Shown here: piece by piece, positions 35,843-46,635 of the stretch
How positions within the stretch are numbered: position 1 is the first letter of the stretch
How the letters are laid out: every line of letters starts with the position of its first letter
Assembly (NCBI RefSeq): GCF_027942865.1
Contig: NC_134509.1
Location: 21,004,697 to 21,068,696 of the forward strand
Origin: Odontesthes bonariensis
Lineage: Eukaryota > Chordata > Actinopteri > Atheriniformes > Atherinopsidae
Length of the DNA: 64,000 nt
Direction of reading: 5' to 3'
The notes under the pieces: model-generated
Databases searched by the model: none
Told to the model about the DNA's origin: nothing
Seen by the model: only the letters and a program-made list of their open reading frames with translations
Translations under genes and position numbers: made by a program

Positions 35843-38800
35843 ATGATGGCCGACGACGCGGGCGAGCCTGAGTTTTCCCTCATGAGTCTGGAGGATGAGC
35901 TGACCTGCAGCATCTGCCTGAGCACCTTTGACTGTCCGGTGACCATCCCCTGCGGACACAACTTCTGCCAGGACTGCCTGCTCACCACCTGGAAGGACTC
36001 CTACAGCTGCCCTCAGTGTCGGACCGTCTTCGCCACCAAACCCGAACTGAAGAAAAACACGGTCCTCAGCACCGTCGTGGAAACCTTCAACCTGAGGTCC
36101 AACAAGAGCGAAGCCAGCCCGCCTGTAGAGGAAAGTGAACCCAAGAAGGAGGAGGTCATCCGCTGCGATGCCTGCATGGAAGCAGAGGCGTCGCAGACCT
36201 GCCTCACCTGCATGGCGTCATACTGCGAGGAGCACCTGCGGCCACACCGGGAAAACCCTGTCTTTCGCCTCCACCAGCTGACGGAGCTCGTCGACTTGGC
36301 GGAGCGCATCTGTCCCGACCACCACAAGCTGATGGAGCTCTTCTGCAGCCAACACGCGCGTCCGATCTGCAGCCTGTGCCTGCAGCAGGTCCACAAAGGC
36401 TGCTCCTTCATGTCTCCTGAGGAGCAGAGGAGCCTGAAGGAGGTGAGCTTCGGTTCAGTCACTTTAACTGCAGCTCTGGGTGAGATGACGTCATTTACAC
36501 TATAATTACCCATTTATAATACAAAATAAACCAGATCCTTTTCATCTTAAAGGGATAGTTCGCCTCTTTTGACATGAAGCTGTATGACATCGCATACTAG
36601 CAATATTATTTATGAACATTTTCTTACCCCCTGCTGCGTCCTGTGAGCCGAGTTCCAGCCTCGTTTTGGCGTTGACGAAGACGGCTAGTTGGCTGGGGTT
36701 TAAAAAATAAAGCGTCTTGCTTCTCAAAACAATATGCGTTCAAAAGAGTAATACATTTGCATCACAAAATCGTTCTCAGGAAAAAGTCAGACCTGACAAT
36801 CGCTTGGCTCTATTTTCTCTCCCTTCGTATCACTGCGTGCTGTGCAGACCGAAGTGCAGACCAGCAGTAAACACCGTAACAGGTGCGGCTGTCGGCAGGT
36901 GGCTGAACGCATTGATATGAAGGGAGGCAAAAAATAGAGCCAAGCGATTGTGAGGTCTGACTTTTTCTGGATGAACGATTTTGTGATGCAAATGTATTAC
37001 TCTTTAGAACGCATATTGTTTTGAGAAGCAAGACGCTTTATTTTTTAAACCCCAGCCAACTAGCCGGACTACCTTCGTCAACGCCAAAACGAGGCTGGAA
37101 CTCTGCTCACAGGACGCAGCGGGGGGGGTAAGTCAATGTTCATAAATGATATTGCTAATATGGGATGTCATACAGCTTCATGTCAAAAGAGGCAAACTAT
37201 CCCTTTAATGAAGACCTGAAGGCAGCAAAGAGACAAGTGTTTTTCAAACTAAACTCAACTTTTCTTTGAAAATCAGCTGTTCATTTGTTCCGTTTATTCG
37301 TGGAATTTGAGCGTTTGTACTTTTAGAACTAGTACGTTGGTTTATTTTATTCTTATTTTTCTTTTCTATTGCTGTCCTTTAATATCCTGTAAGATATAAG
37401 GACACAAATATAGTCTGATCCTGAACAGCCTGGGCTTCCTTTGCTGAGTTTGTGTCTCAGAACTGGACTGCAGGTTCGACCGTTGAGCATTTCGTTGAAA
37501 ACGTGCGGTGGTATCGTCTTGGTGGAAAAAAGGAAGACCTTCCCTATAAAAAGGGGCATCATGTTTGGTCCTGCAGGGCAAAGTTTTCCAAGCCCAAATA
37601 ATTAACTTTGTACTGGTGCTTTATGATGTCTGTCTGTAGTCCGACTTCAAGGAGAAGTTGAGTTTAGTGGTCGGGAAGATTGAGAGGACCGACGCTGTTG
37701 TGCAGCTGATGAATGAAATGCAGAGCAAGCTTAAGGTATTTGTAGCACATTCACACGTCACATTTCACCGTTAATAGAATGCAGGTTACTCGGTGATTTG
37801 TTGAAAGTTGTCTGTTAACATTTGTCCTTGAATCCAGGACGCAGCAAACAGCAGAAAGACAGCCCTGGCTGCTGTGTATCAGCAGATGAGGGATATGTTG
37901 GCTCAAGACGAGCGGGCGGCCCAACACGAGGTGGACTGCGAGCTGGAGATGGGTCAGACCAAACTTCGGGACTTCACGAGGAGGTTCAATGAGAACAGTG
38001 AGAGGATGAAGAAAGCCAGAGAGGACATCAACAGTCTGCTGAGTCAGTCCCAAACTCTGGCGTTTCTGCAGGTGGGACGAAAGCTTTCAGTCGTATTAAA
38101 AATGCTGCTGCTTGAGTGGCGGTAGAGCCGCTTTTAAGGTGGATCAGCTTCTGCCTTCTAAAGTTCAATTTGGTTTTCCACAGCCAGAGAGCATCCAAAG
38201 AGCCGCATCATCATATTTCAACCTTACTCTCATGCACACTGAATTTCTGCAGGCAGAAAGTCTCCAAACTGGTTCTAAGTTGGGCTCTGAACCAGCAGTG
38301 AAAACACTTTTGTGGAAAAGAGGATTAAATTAAGGAATGCTCCTTTACAGGCACTATTTACACGCCTTGGGGATAAAATCGTTCTTATGAAATTATTGAC
38401 TTTCCCTTGTTCTTCTCAGGCTTCATTTGAGTTGCCAAAAGTTGTTAAGTTTGACCCTTACCCGCCTCGAATCAACCTGGACTCAAAGAAGGTGACTGCG
38501 GCTCAGAGCTTTGCTGCTGTGCTGCGGGAGAGTCTGACGGAGATCCTCGCACAGCCTTTCGAGGCCAGAGTTCCACTACTTAAACCAGGTAAATGACACA
38601 TTTTACTGCAAGTTTTACATTGATAGCAGTGATTTAAAAAAAGAAAAAAAGAAAACATGCAGTGAAGCCAGTCTTTTCCAATGTGTTACAGAACTTAATG
38701 CTGGCAGTGCCGCGTCTGGTGAGTTCAAGTCCAATGAGAAATACTGGATAATGAAGTAATCATTTTTACATAGATGCTGTGTTTTCTTGTGGTCGGCTGA

Positions 38801-41661
38801 CTTTAAATTCAGCATGTGAAGTTCTTTGTCTCCAGCCGTTACACTGAATGTTGGAGAGGCAGTTTGATCTCCAGCTCCTCCTTTTATTACGCGTCCTTTA
38901 ACGGGAAATCCACAGTTTTCCTGATCGGAGCTTCGTTGCACGTCATTTTGAGATGTATAATGCGAGCGGGTAAATGAAATGAGAAGAAAATGCAACTCAT
39001 TTACCTTTTTACAGATGAAAAAGAAGCTTCCACGTCAGGACATGAAAGTGTTGCACGCCGGCCAGAATTTTGTATGTACACCTCTGAAAAACAATTACGG
39101 TAGTTGAACATCTAAAGACTGTGATGTGCTCATGTTTGCTCATGAATATGATAATTATTCACACATGATTTGACAAAAGAAAGCCAAAATATTTTGACTT
39201 TTATGGTTAACTTATTCTTTACAGTTTCATTAAATATTTAAACTTCTTTATTTGATCGTCTGTTTCAGTAACGCCTGCAGAGCAGAGCCCTTGCTCCAGG
39301 TCCAAAAGTCCCGGTCGCCCACCCATCCAGCCCCTCTTCCAGCCGGTTCCCGTCCCCTTCTACATACAGTCACAACCACCATGGATGTCTCAGGGTTCAC
39401 AGGGACAGTCGCCTGGCTTTGCCAGGGGGCCTCCATCTTTTCAAGGACAAAAAAATCCAAGTAAGCAACATAAAACACACAGTCTGCACAGTCATTAAAA
39501 TTAATTTAGTGTATCTAATGAGGAAGGGGTAAAGCAGAAGTAATCGGAGTAATCCAACAATCAGCAAAAAGGAAGGATTGTGTGGGGAAAGGTCAATGTC
39601 CGTCTGTCAAAGTTAAACTTACAGAATTCTACAGAGCCAGTGGAAAAGCGCCATAACAAGACGTTTTCAGGAAAAAAAGAGAAGAAAACCGTCTGCAAAC
39701 CAGCGCATAAAGCAATACCAAACAAAGCTGGAGACAAGAGCCCCACGCCGAAAAACAAAGGTAAAGGAAGTAGGTTTTTATAAAGAAGGGCGTCCACAGC
39801 CAGAGTCACCGTATTCTGTGGTTGTCCGTTCGGCCTGTTCTGGTGAACCTGTTGCCTCACAAACCTTCGAGGAAACGCTTCAGACTCGAGTTTGGTGGAT
39901 AAAAGTCGGAGTTTCAGCTTTAGAGAGTGCTGACTGAGAGAAAAACGTCACTTTTTAAAGATTAAACTTCAAAGCAGAGATTTAGAGAGCGAATGAAAAC
40001 CCAAGACATGGTGTTATTTTTTATTATATAAAAACACCGTCTGTAAAGACAAGGATTGGCGTAAAACCACCTGGCATTTCATCCCTGATGCAGAGAAACT
40101 GTGGCATCAGTGGCAGAACTTGTTGATCGAGCGAGCTGTTTGATTCTTTTCACCGATTGCACCTCTGACATAGATCGGCTTGTTTGTTGTTGTTACAGGA
40201 ATATTTCCAGGTAGGGCTTAGTTGGGCTTTTGTTTGAGGCTGTGAATAAGGGTTTTCTGAGGAGATCTCAGGTAAGAAACCTGCCACGCCGGTGCTGTAT
40301 CACAGAGCATTGAAGAAAGAAGCTTAAACTGGGTGTCACCCCACTGAACAGTGATGCTAATATGCTGCATATTTGTATGCTTTAAAGTGATACCTGTTTA
40401 CTAAACTGAACACAGTTCCTAATACAGAGGATTTAACACTAAGGATTTGCTGGAAACATAAATGGAAATGTCCATAATGAACATGTTACAGTTAACCAAC
40501 ATTAGCAGAACACAATTATCTTTCCCTATAGATATATATAGATTTCAGCATGTTGTTTCGAGTTATATGGCATTAGATGCAAGTTACCGTGTTCAAACGT
40601 GATAAATGTCACAACACCGTGTTTCTCTTTAGATGAAGGTGAAGGCCGGAGGACAATGCTATCACCGAAACGCCATCAAATGTCTCATATTTCTTTCAAT
40701 TTCTGTTTTTTTCCTCAGAGTGGAAGAGTGATTCTGGTCACCAACCCTCTCACAGTATGTCATTTACCTTCATATTATTGTTTGATGTATTGCTGGTGAT
40801 ACACACTATTACCAGGCTTAGCCCCAAAGCTTCTAATATTGCTGAAAAAAATCTATTAATTTTAAAAGGTTTTTGTTTTTAGCTAGAATGACAGAATTAT
40901 TATTAAGTTATGCCTGAATATGTACAACTTTTATGGCACAGCTTTTGTGTTAGTCAGTAAAATCGACATGCTGTAGTGTCAAACAATGCTAAAACACAGG
41001 GTTGAATGTCACATTCACCTAAAGTGTGAGCCATACACTCACCGGCCACTTTACTAGGAACACCTGAACAGTTCAATAGCCGGGTTTCAGTCACGTGATT
41101 ATGATGACGCACAGGAAGTAAAAATGGAGATTACGTCTATGGAGGAAACCGTTGCAGAGAGTCCGTATTGTACGGATTTAGAGCCAGTTTCGAGACTAAG
41201 TTACAAACATTTAATAAACAAATATGTTGAAGCGACGGGGACCGTATCTCATGAAGATGAGCGACTTTTAGACAGAACCTAAGGATTTGCCGACAATCTT
41301 ATATTGTTTTATGTGTTAAGATGCTAGCAGCTAGCAGTAGTGGCTATAATGTCAACAAACATGCAACGCATCTTAACGACGACGTGAGCCTGACAGTCCT
41401 TTTGTTTCAAGGTAAACCACTCTCAGAGACAACCACTACCGGTAAATTCATAATCATTACTAAGTAAATGAGCATTTAACGACAAACTAATGATATATAA
41501 ACACAGCCACAAAAACCAAGTTAGCGAGCTAACATACCTCTGACGTAGGGCTCGCTGCTCCTTCCGACCGCTGACGTAGGTTTAAAATCCACTTTTTACG
41601 GCGTTGCTCTGTGAGCTTTTTACATTTCTCACCTTTGTGAACGACTATCTTCGGTACTCAT

Positions 41662-41692
<31 letters not shown>

Positions 41693-43367
41693 CTTTCCTT
41701 TTCTCGGTTAGAACGATTAGAGCAACCGTAAACCACACAAAAAAGGCATTTTTTTCAGACGGCAGATCCTCAGTTCACTTCCTGCCCTCCATCTGAATTT
41801 TCCGCTCTCGCGATACAGCGACGTGACGTCACGTGAAAGCAAAGCTAGTTCCGCTACGGGGTTAATTGGTTAAAGGGATAGTTCGCCTCTTTTGACATGA
41901 AGCTGTATGACATCCCATATCAGCAATATCATTTATGAACATTGACTTACCCCCTGCTGCGTCCTGTGAGCCGAATTCCAGCTGAGTTTTGGGGTCCACG
42001 AAGCTAGTCCGGCTAGTTGGCTGGGGCTTGAAAAATAAAGCGTTTTGCTTCTCAAAAAAATATGCGTTCAAAAGAGTAATACATTTGCATCACAAAATCG
42101 TTTCTCATGAAAAAGTCAGACCTCACTTCGCTTGGCGCTATTTTTGCCTCCCTTGATATCAATGCGTCCAATGTAAAACTGTGCAGACCGAAGAGCAGAC
42201 CGAGCAGTCCCCTGCTTCCGAGCAGCAAACACCGTAACAGGTGCAGCTATCGCTAGGTGTCTAGGGTCTGCTCGGTCTGCACAGTTTTACATTGGACGCA
42301 TTGATATCAAGGGAGGCAAAAATAGCGCCAAGCGAAGTGAGGTCTGACTTTTTCATGAGAAACGATTTTGTGATGCAAATGTATTACTCTTTTGAACGCA
42401 TATTTTTTTGAGAAGCAAAACGCTTTATTTTTCAAGCCCCAGCCAACTAGCCGGACTAGCTTCGTGGACCCCAAAACTCAGCTGGAACTCGGCTCACAGG
42501 ACGCAGCGGGGGGTAAGTCAATGTTCATAAATGATATTGCTAATATGGGATGTCATACAGCTTCATGTCAAAAGAGGCGAACTATTCCTTTAACTGAAAT
42601 GTAATGTTTTAACGCAAAATTAGCTTTTTAGGCAATATTAACGTGCGCACGTTTTATAAATATGTCAAATCTAACGCGTTAACGGATATATATATATATA
42701 TACTGTATATATGTATATATGCCCATCCATTTATGACCAGTGTACCCACCTTCTTATGGCTACTTCCATTAGGATAATGCACCATGTCAAATCTGTAGCA
42801 ACTGCGTGATGCTATGTCAATATGGAGCAAAATCTCTGAGGAATGTTTCCAACACCTTGTTGAAAGGATGCCATGAAGAATTAAGGCAGTTCTGAAGGCA
42901 GCATGGGGTCCAACCTTTTACTAGCAGGTACCTGATAAAGTGGCCGGTGAGTGTATATAGATATTTATTTAAGATATCCAGAAGCTTTAAAAAGGTCAAC
43001 AGGCAGGACTGCTCTGATATTCAACCATTCAAGACAATCCGTATTTCTGAAGAAGTTCAGTTCTTTTCATGCCAGACTTAAACAGAAGGAATTTTCCCAA
43101 GAAACAAGACAGTATTTTTTTGTTTTCCTGTAGTCCTCAATGCCGATTAAAACAGCTTCTTAAGAGTTGTTTTATCTCAGTAACAGAAACTGAAAACAAG
43201 CAACCAAGGAAAAACGTTTTGTTCTTTCAGAACAAGACAGAAGGCCACAGAGTGCTGCAGGAGGCCCGAAGCCGGCTGCTAAAGGGCCCAATCCAGCCCA
43301 CAAAGATAAACCCAAAAGCCATCCTTCACAGAAACCAGCAGGGCACCATCCTAAAAAGAACAAGTAG
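35843..43367 (+). CDS. TRIM25 tandem paralog lacking the SPRY domain, basic Pro-rich tail
   Basis: Exons: 35843-36442, 37640-37735, 37838-38071, 38420-38588, 38692-38718, 39015-39071, 39269-39460, 39635-39760, 40199-40210, 40719-40754, 43231-43367, giving 561 residues. Exon 1 (RING, two B-boxes) is almost identical to trim25 copy 1, with all zinc ligands kept. Exons 2-4 (coiled coil and the start of the linker) have the same lengths (96, 234, 169) and phases but clearly diverged residues. All later introns are phase 1. The tail is unlike copy 1: a proline/glutamine-rich exon (PLFQPVPVPFYIQSQPPW), a lysine-rich exon (FSGKKEKKTVCKPAHKA), a 12-base exon, and a final exon ending HPSQKPAGHHPKKNK before TAG. 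No B30.2 exon is visible from 43367 to dgke. Likely still an E3 ligase able to pair with TRIM25. The 12-base exon and the 6-base candidate at 40633-40638 are uncertain. Confidence 0.8.
36547..37208. mobile_element. TTAA-flanked foldback MITE, family A, copy 1
   Basis: The ends are TTAA|AGGGATAGTTCGCC and, at the right, GGCAAACTATCCCT|TTAA. The two halves are long imperfect inverted repeats sharing TTTTGACATGAAGCTG, CTGCGTCCTGTGAGC and AGCCAACTAGCC. It occupies intron 1 of the trim25 paralog. Relatives: 41870-42593 (full) and 47105-47506 (one arm). Confidence 0.85.
41034..42955 (+). mobile_element. Tc1-like element split by other insertions
   Basis: The terminal repeats are TACACTCACCGGCCACTTTA at the left and GATAAAGTGGCCGGTGAGTG at the right. 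The right part translates to the C-terminal end of a Tc1 transposase (SEECFQHLVERMPRRIKAVL). The middle is occupied by an inserted segment from about 41085 with CACGTGA near both ends and a long A-run (about 41666-41691), then by the foldback MITE at 41870-42593. It lies in the last intron of the trim25 paralog. Confidence 0.75.
41870..42593. mobile_element. TTAA-flanked foldback MITE, family A, copy 2
   Basis: The ends TTAA|AGGGATAGTTCGCC and GGCGAACTATTCC|TTTAA enclose two arms of about 340 bases that are near-perfect complements, meeting close to 42235. It is flanked by TTAA on both sides. It is the most symmetrical member of the family in this window. Confidence 0.88.
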
Positions 43368-43454
43368 AGGCTGCAACATTTACATTTGCAGCTCTGATAT
43401 GAAGACTTGTGTCTCTTGTGCATCATAAACATATCACATGACACATAACAGTGC

Positions 43455-43460
43455 AATAAA
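43455..43460 (+). terminator. poly(A) signal of the trim25 paralog
   Basis: AATAAA lies 88 bases after the stop codon at 43365-43367 and precedes the large palindrome starting at 43612. Its closeness supports the inferred end of the gene without a SPRY exon. Confidence 0.7.
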
Positions 43461-43611
43461 GAAGCACTTCTTCAGTTATTGATTAAACTCTTAAAAACTA
43501 ATCTCTCTGAATGTTTTCCATGTGAATAATCTTTCTCTCTGTAGAATGATGCAGTCCAAATGGTCTTTAAATGGCAGTTTCTTTTATTATGTCCTGATGG
43601 GTTCAATCTTA

Positions 43612-44482
43612 TTAAAGCGATACTCCGGAGTAGATTCACCCTAGGGTCATTTGAACCGTGACATCCAGCCAAGTAGCCCACCCGAAGTTTTTCCGATCTT
43701 GGCCGAACATCAGCCGAGTTACTGAGTTATCCCGAATAGCTTCGTACAAGCGCTAATGGACCCTGGCAGTATCTCCAAAATTACCACACTAAAATCACAT
43801 GCCATGACACCAAACTTCTACAGTAGTACAAATATGGTCTGTACTCACTAAACGATGCATTTCAAAGTTTGAAAATAGTCCAGGAGTTTGTTATCATCAA
43901 CACAAGCCTGATAGCTTCTCTGCTGCTAAAGCTGCGTCGACGTCACTTCCTTGATCTGGGAGCTTCAAAATAAGATGAGGGTTGATCTACTACTGTAGAC
44001 AACAAAGCAAGGCTGCTCAATTTCTCCATTGATAAAATAAATTCACAACTCTACAACATAAAAATTCATGTAGAATATAGCACATACTTTGTTGTCTACA
44101 GTAGTAGATCAACCCTCATCTTACTTTGAAGCTCCCAGATCAAGGAAGTGACGTCGACGCAGCTTTAGCAGCAGAGAAGCTATTAGGCTTGTGTTGATAA
44201 TAATAAACTCCTGGACTATGTACAAACTTCCAAATGCATCGTTTTGGGAGTACAGACCATATTTGTATTACTGTAGAAGTTTGGTGTCATGGCATGTGAT
44301 TTTAGTGTGGTAATTTTGGAGATACTGCCAGGATCCATTAACCCTTGTACGAAGCTATTCGGGATAACTCAGTAACTCAGCTGATGTTCAGCCAATATCG
44401 AAAAAACTTCGGGTGGGCTACTTGGCTGGATGTCACGGTTCAAATGACCCTAGGGTGAATCTACTCCGAACCATCACTTTAA
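43612..44482. mobile_element. 871-bp TTAA-flanked palindrome (family C MITE)
   Basis: The left arm from TTAA|AGCGATACTCCGGAG is mirrored by the right arm ending CTCCGAACCATCACT|TTAA. Matching blocks run inward through GTGACATCCAGCCAAGTAGC, GATACTGCCAGG, CACATGCCATGACACC and GACGTCACTTCCTTGATC to GTAGACAACAAAG near the centre at about 44045. Arms of about 400 bases would form a very long hairpin. No ORF. Confidence 0.88.
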
Positions 44483-46635
44483 TGTTGCATGAGTCTGAAC
44501 AGTAGCTCGGTGTTTGCTAAACTGGTGAATGATTAACACCTTGCGGTGCAGTGATGTCAGTGTTTATTGGCTCGTGACGGCTGTGATCTCTCACCAGGTC
44601 GTCACACCAGCTGCTTTTTCTCCTGAAGTCAAGTCTCGTGTATTTCAGTGAAAACACAGACACGCCTGACTTGCATATGAAAATATTTATGGGAATGTCT
44701 TCAAATTCAAAAGATCACTTCTTTACATTCATTTCAATCAAAATTTTCCCTCCTTCTGTATACATCCATATTTTAAATGATTTTAAGCATTAAAGCCTGT
44801 TTTCTTTCAAACTGATTTTCTTTGTATTTTTCTGTTGAAGTTGAGGACACATAAGGCCTCCTTCTGGGATACATTGTGGTCAAAATTAAACTGATTAATG
44901 GGATTAAGTACTGTATTATATTTTAACAATGTGTTGCAGCAAAAGAAAGCACATTCCAATACACAATTATCAATAATCAAAACATTTTGGTACACAAAAC
45001 ACAAGGAAACGAGGACATCAACTGAATTTCTAGGGCTGAAGCAGCTCGGGTCATCTACACATGATCATAAACTAAAGTAAATACAGTTTCTGTTTGCTAT
45101 GATCTGACAAACTCAGGTGCATCAGTCATTCCTCCCCCACTAAAATCTATCAGATCATCTTTACACAGGAAACACTTGCATGGCTTGAAACTAGAGGGAG
45201 ATATATGCTGTAAAATCCTTTAAACAAGTTCAGTGCAATACACACAGCTCTGGTAAAGAAATAAAAAGGTAACAAGACATTCACCAAACAAAAAGGGGCT
45301 GATGAAACCAGGACGTTTGGTTCCCTGCCAATCAGGCGCGCATCTAAAAAGCGTAGGCATCACACGGCTAAAAGCTGATCCCCGTTCAGCTTCACAAGCA
45401 GCAAGTTCACTCCAGGTTCATGACGAAGCACAAAGTGACATTCAACAGACTTTTCTGACATGGCTCTAAGAAACGGGCGCTTTGCAACAACCAAAAACAT
45501 CCGATTCACAGACATGATGCAGTCAGTTACACCCGGCAGGGAGCTTAATGTCACCTGAACACCACAGGTACATGCATGCAGTGATCCCGGAAATATTCAA
45601 CTACAGTAGCATGAGTAGGAGTTTAACAGAAAAACTGTGTTTAGTCTGCCACCTTGTGGTGACGACAAGCTAAAACACAAACCGTGAAATCTCATCAGCA
45701 GGTGTCGGGTATCTGCAGCAACATGGAAAATGTTACAGCATCATGTATACAAGTTAACTGCCAAAACAGTGCAACAGAAAAGATGTAAACAGGAGGAGCT
45801 TCGTCAGGACGAGGAGAAACGAAGGTTTTTACACATTGGCAAAGCGGATCCTCACTTACTTGGCAGCACTAAACCCCGCCAGATCAGGCCGTAACTCTTA
45901 CAGGAACGTAGCAGTCAGACTCGGTCACAGTGTAACCCAACGGTTTGGCAAGCTACTCGAGACAGTGCATCATGAATTAAACAAACCTACGTCATGGTCC
46001 AGTGGCAAGACAGACGGAGGAGTCGCTCCATCCACATTCAGACACATTTCAAAGTTTGGCCGACAAAGAAGAGAATGAAAAATGTTCATCAGCAGAGAAT
46101 CTGAGCACTTTGGACATTTACCTTCTGCCCCTCACTGATTGTTTGTGCTTCGTGGGCAGTTCATAAAATATGGAAAATAAAGCATTCAAGGCAGGTGGCA
46201 TCAGTCAGGCTCCCATGGCCCTCCATCTTCAACACCTGCTGATTTAAACATGGCTTTTAGGGGTCGATGGGACCTGGACAACGTTATTAAAATGGCTCAC
46301 TTGGGACTGAATCGTTAATAAATTATAATAAATACATTAAAGTCAACTACAGACTTTATGGTATGTGGGATCAGTGCAAATGAACAGCAGTTTTTCTGCA
46401 ATATATTCACCTCCTCCTGAGTTCTGCTTTACAATATTGGGTGAAGTTATCACAACGGACCTAACGGACCCCTTCAATTCCTGTGAGCGCTCTGAAAGAT
46501 GTGAACACCTGATCTATCAAACCCGACGCTGTGCACTAAGACCTTACAGGAGAGCAGCTAAAGCAAACGATGGATCAATAACACTAGAGTGAGTAAAGGG
46601 AGAGAACAAGAGGAGCTTTAGGTCACGTGACGGCG
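44483..46635 (-). other. dgke downstream region and possible 3' UTR
   Basis: Nothing recognisable as a gene or repeat. On the minus strand an AATAAA occurs at 44568-44563, about 2.07 kb past the dgke stop, and could be its poly(A) signal. Open frames up to 80 codons show no domain. Confidence 0.4.
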
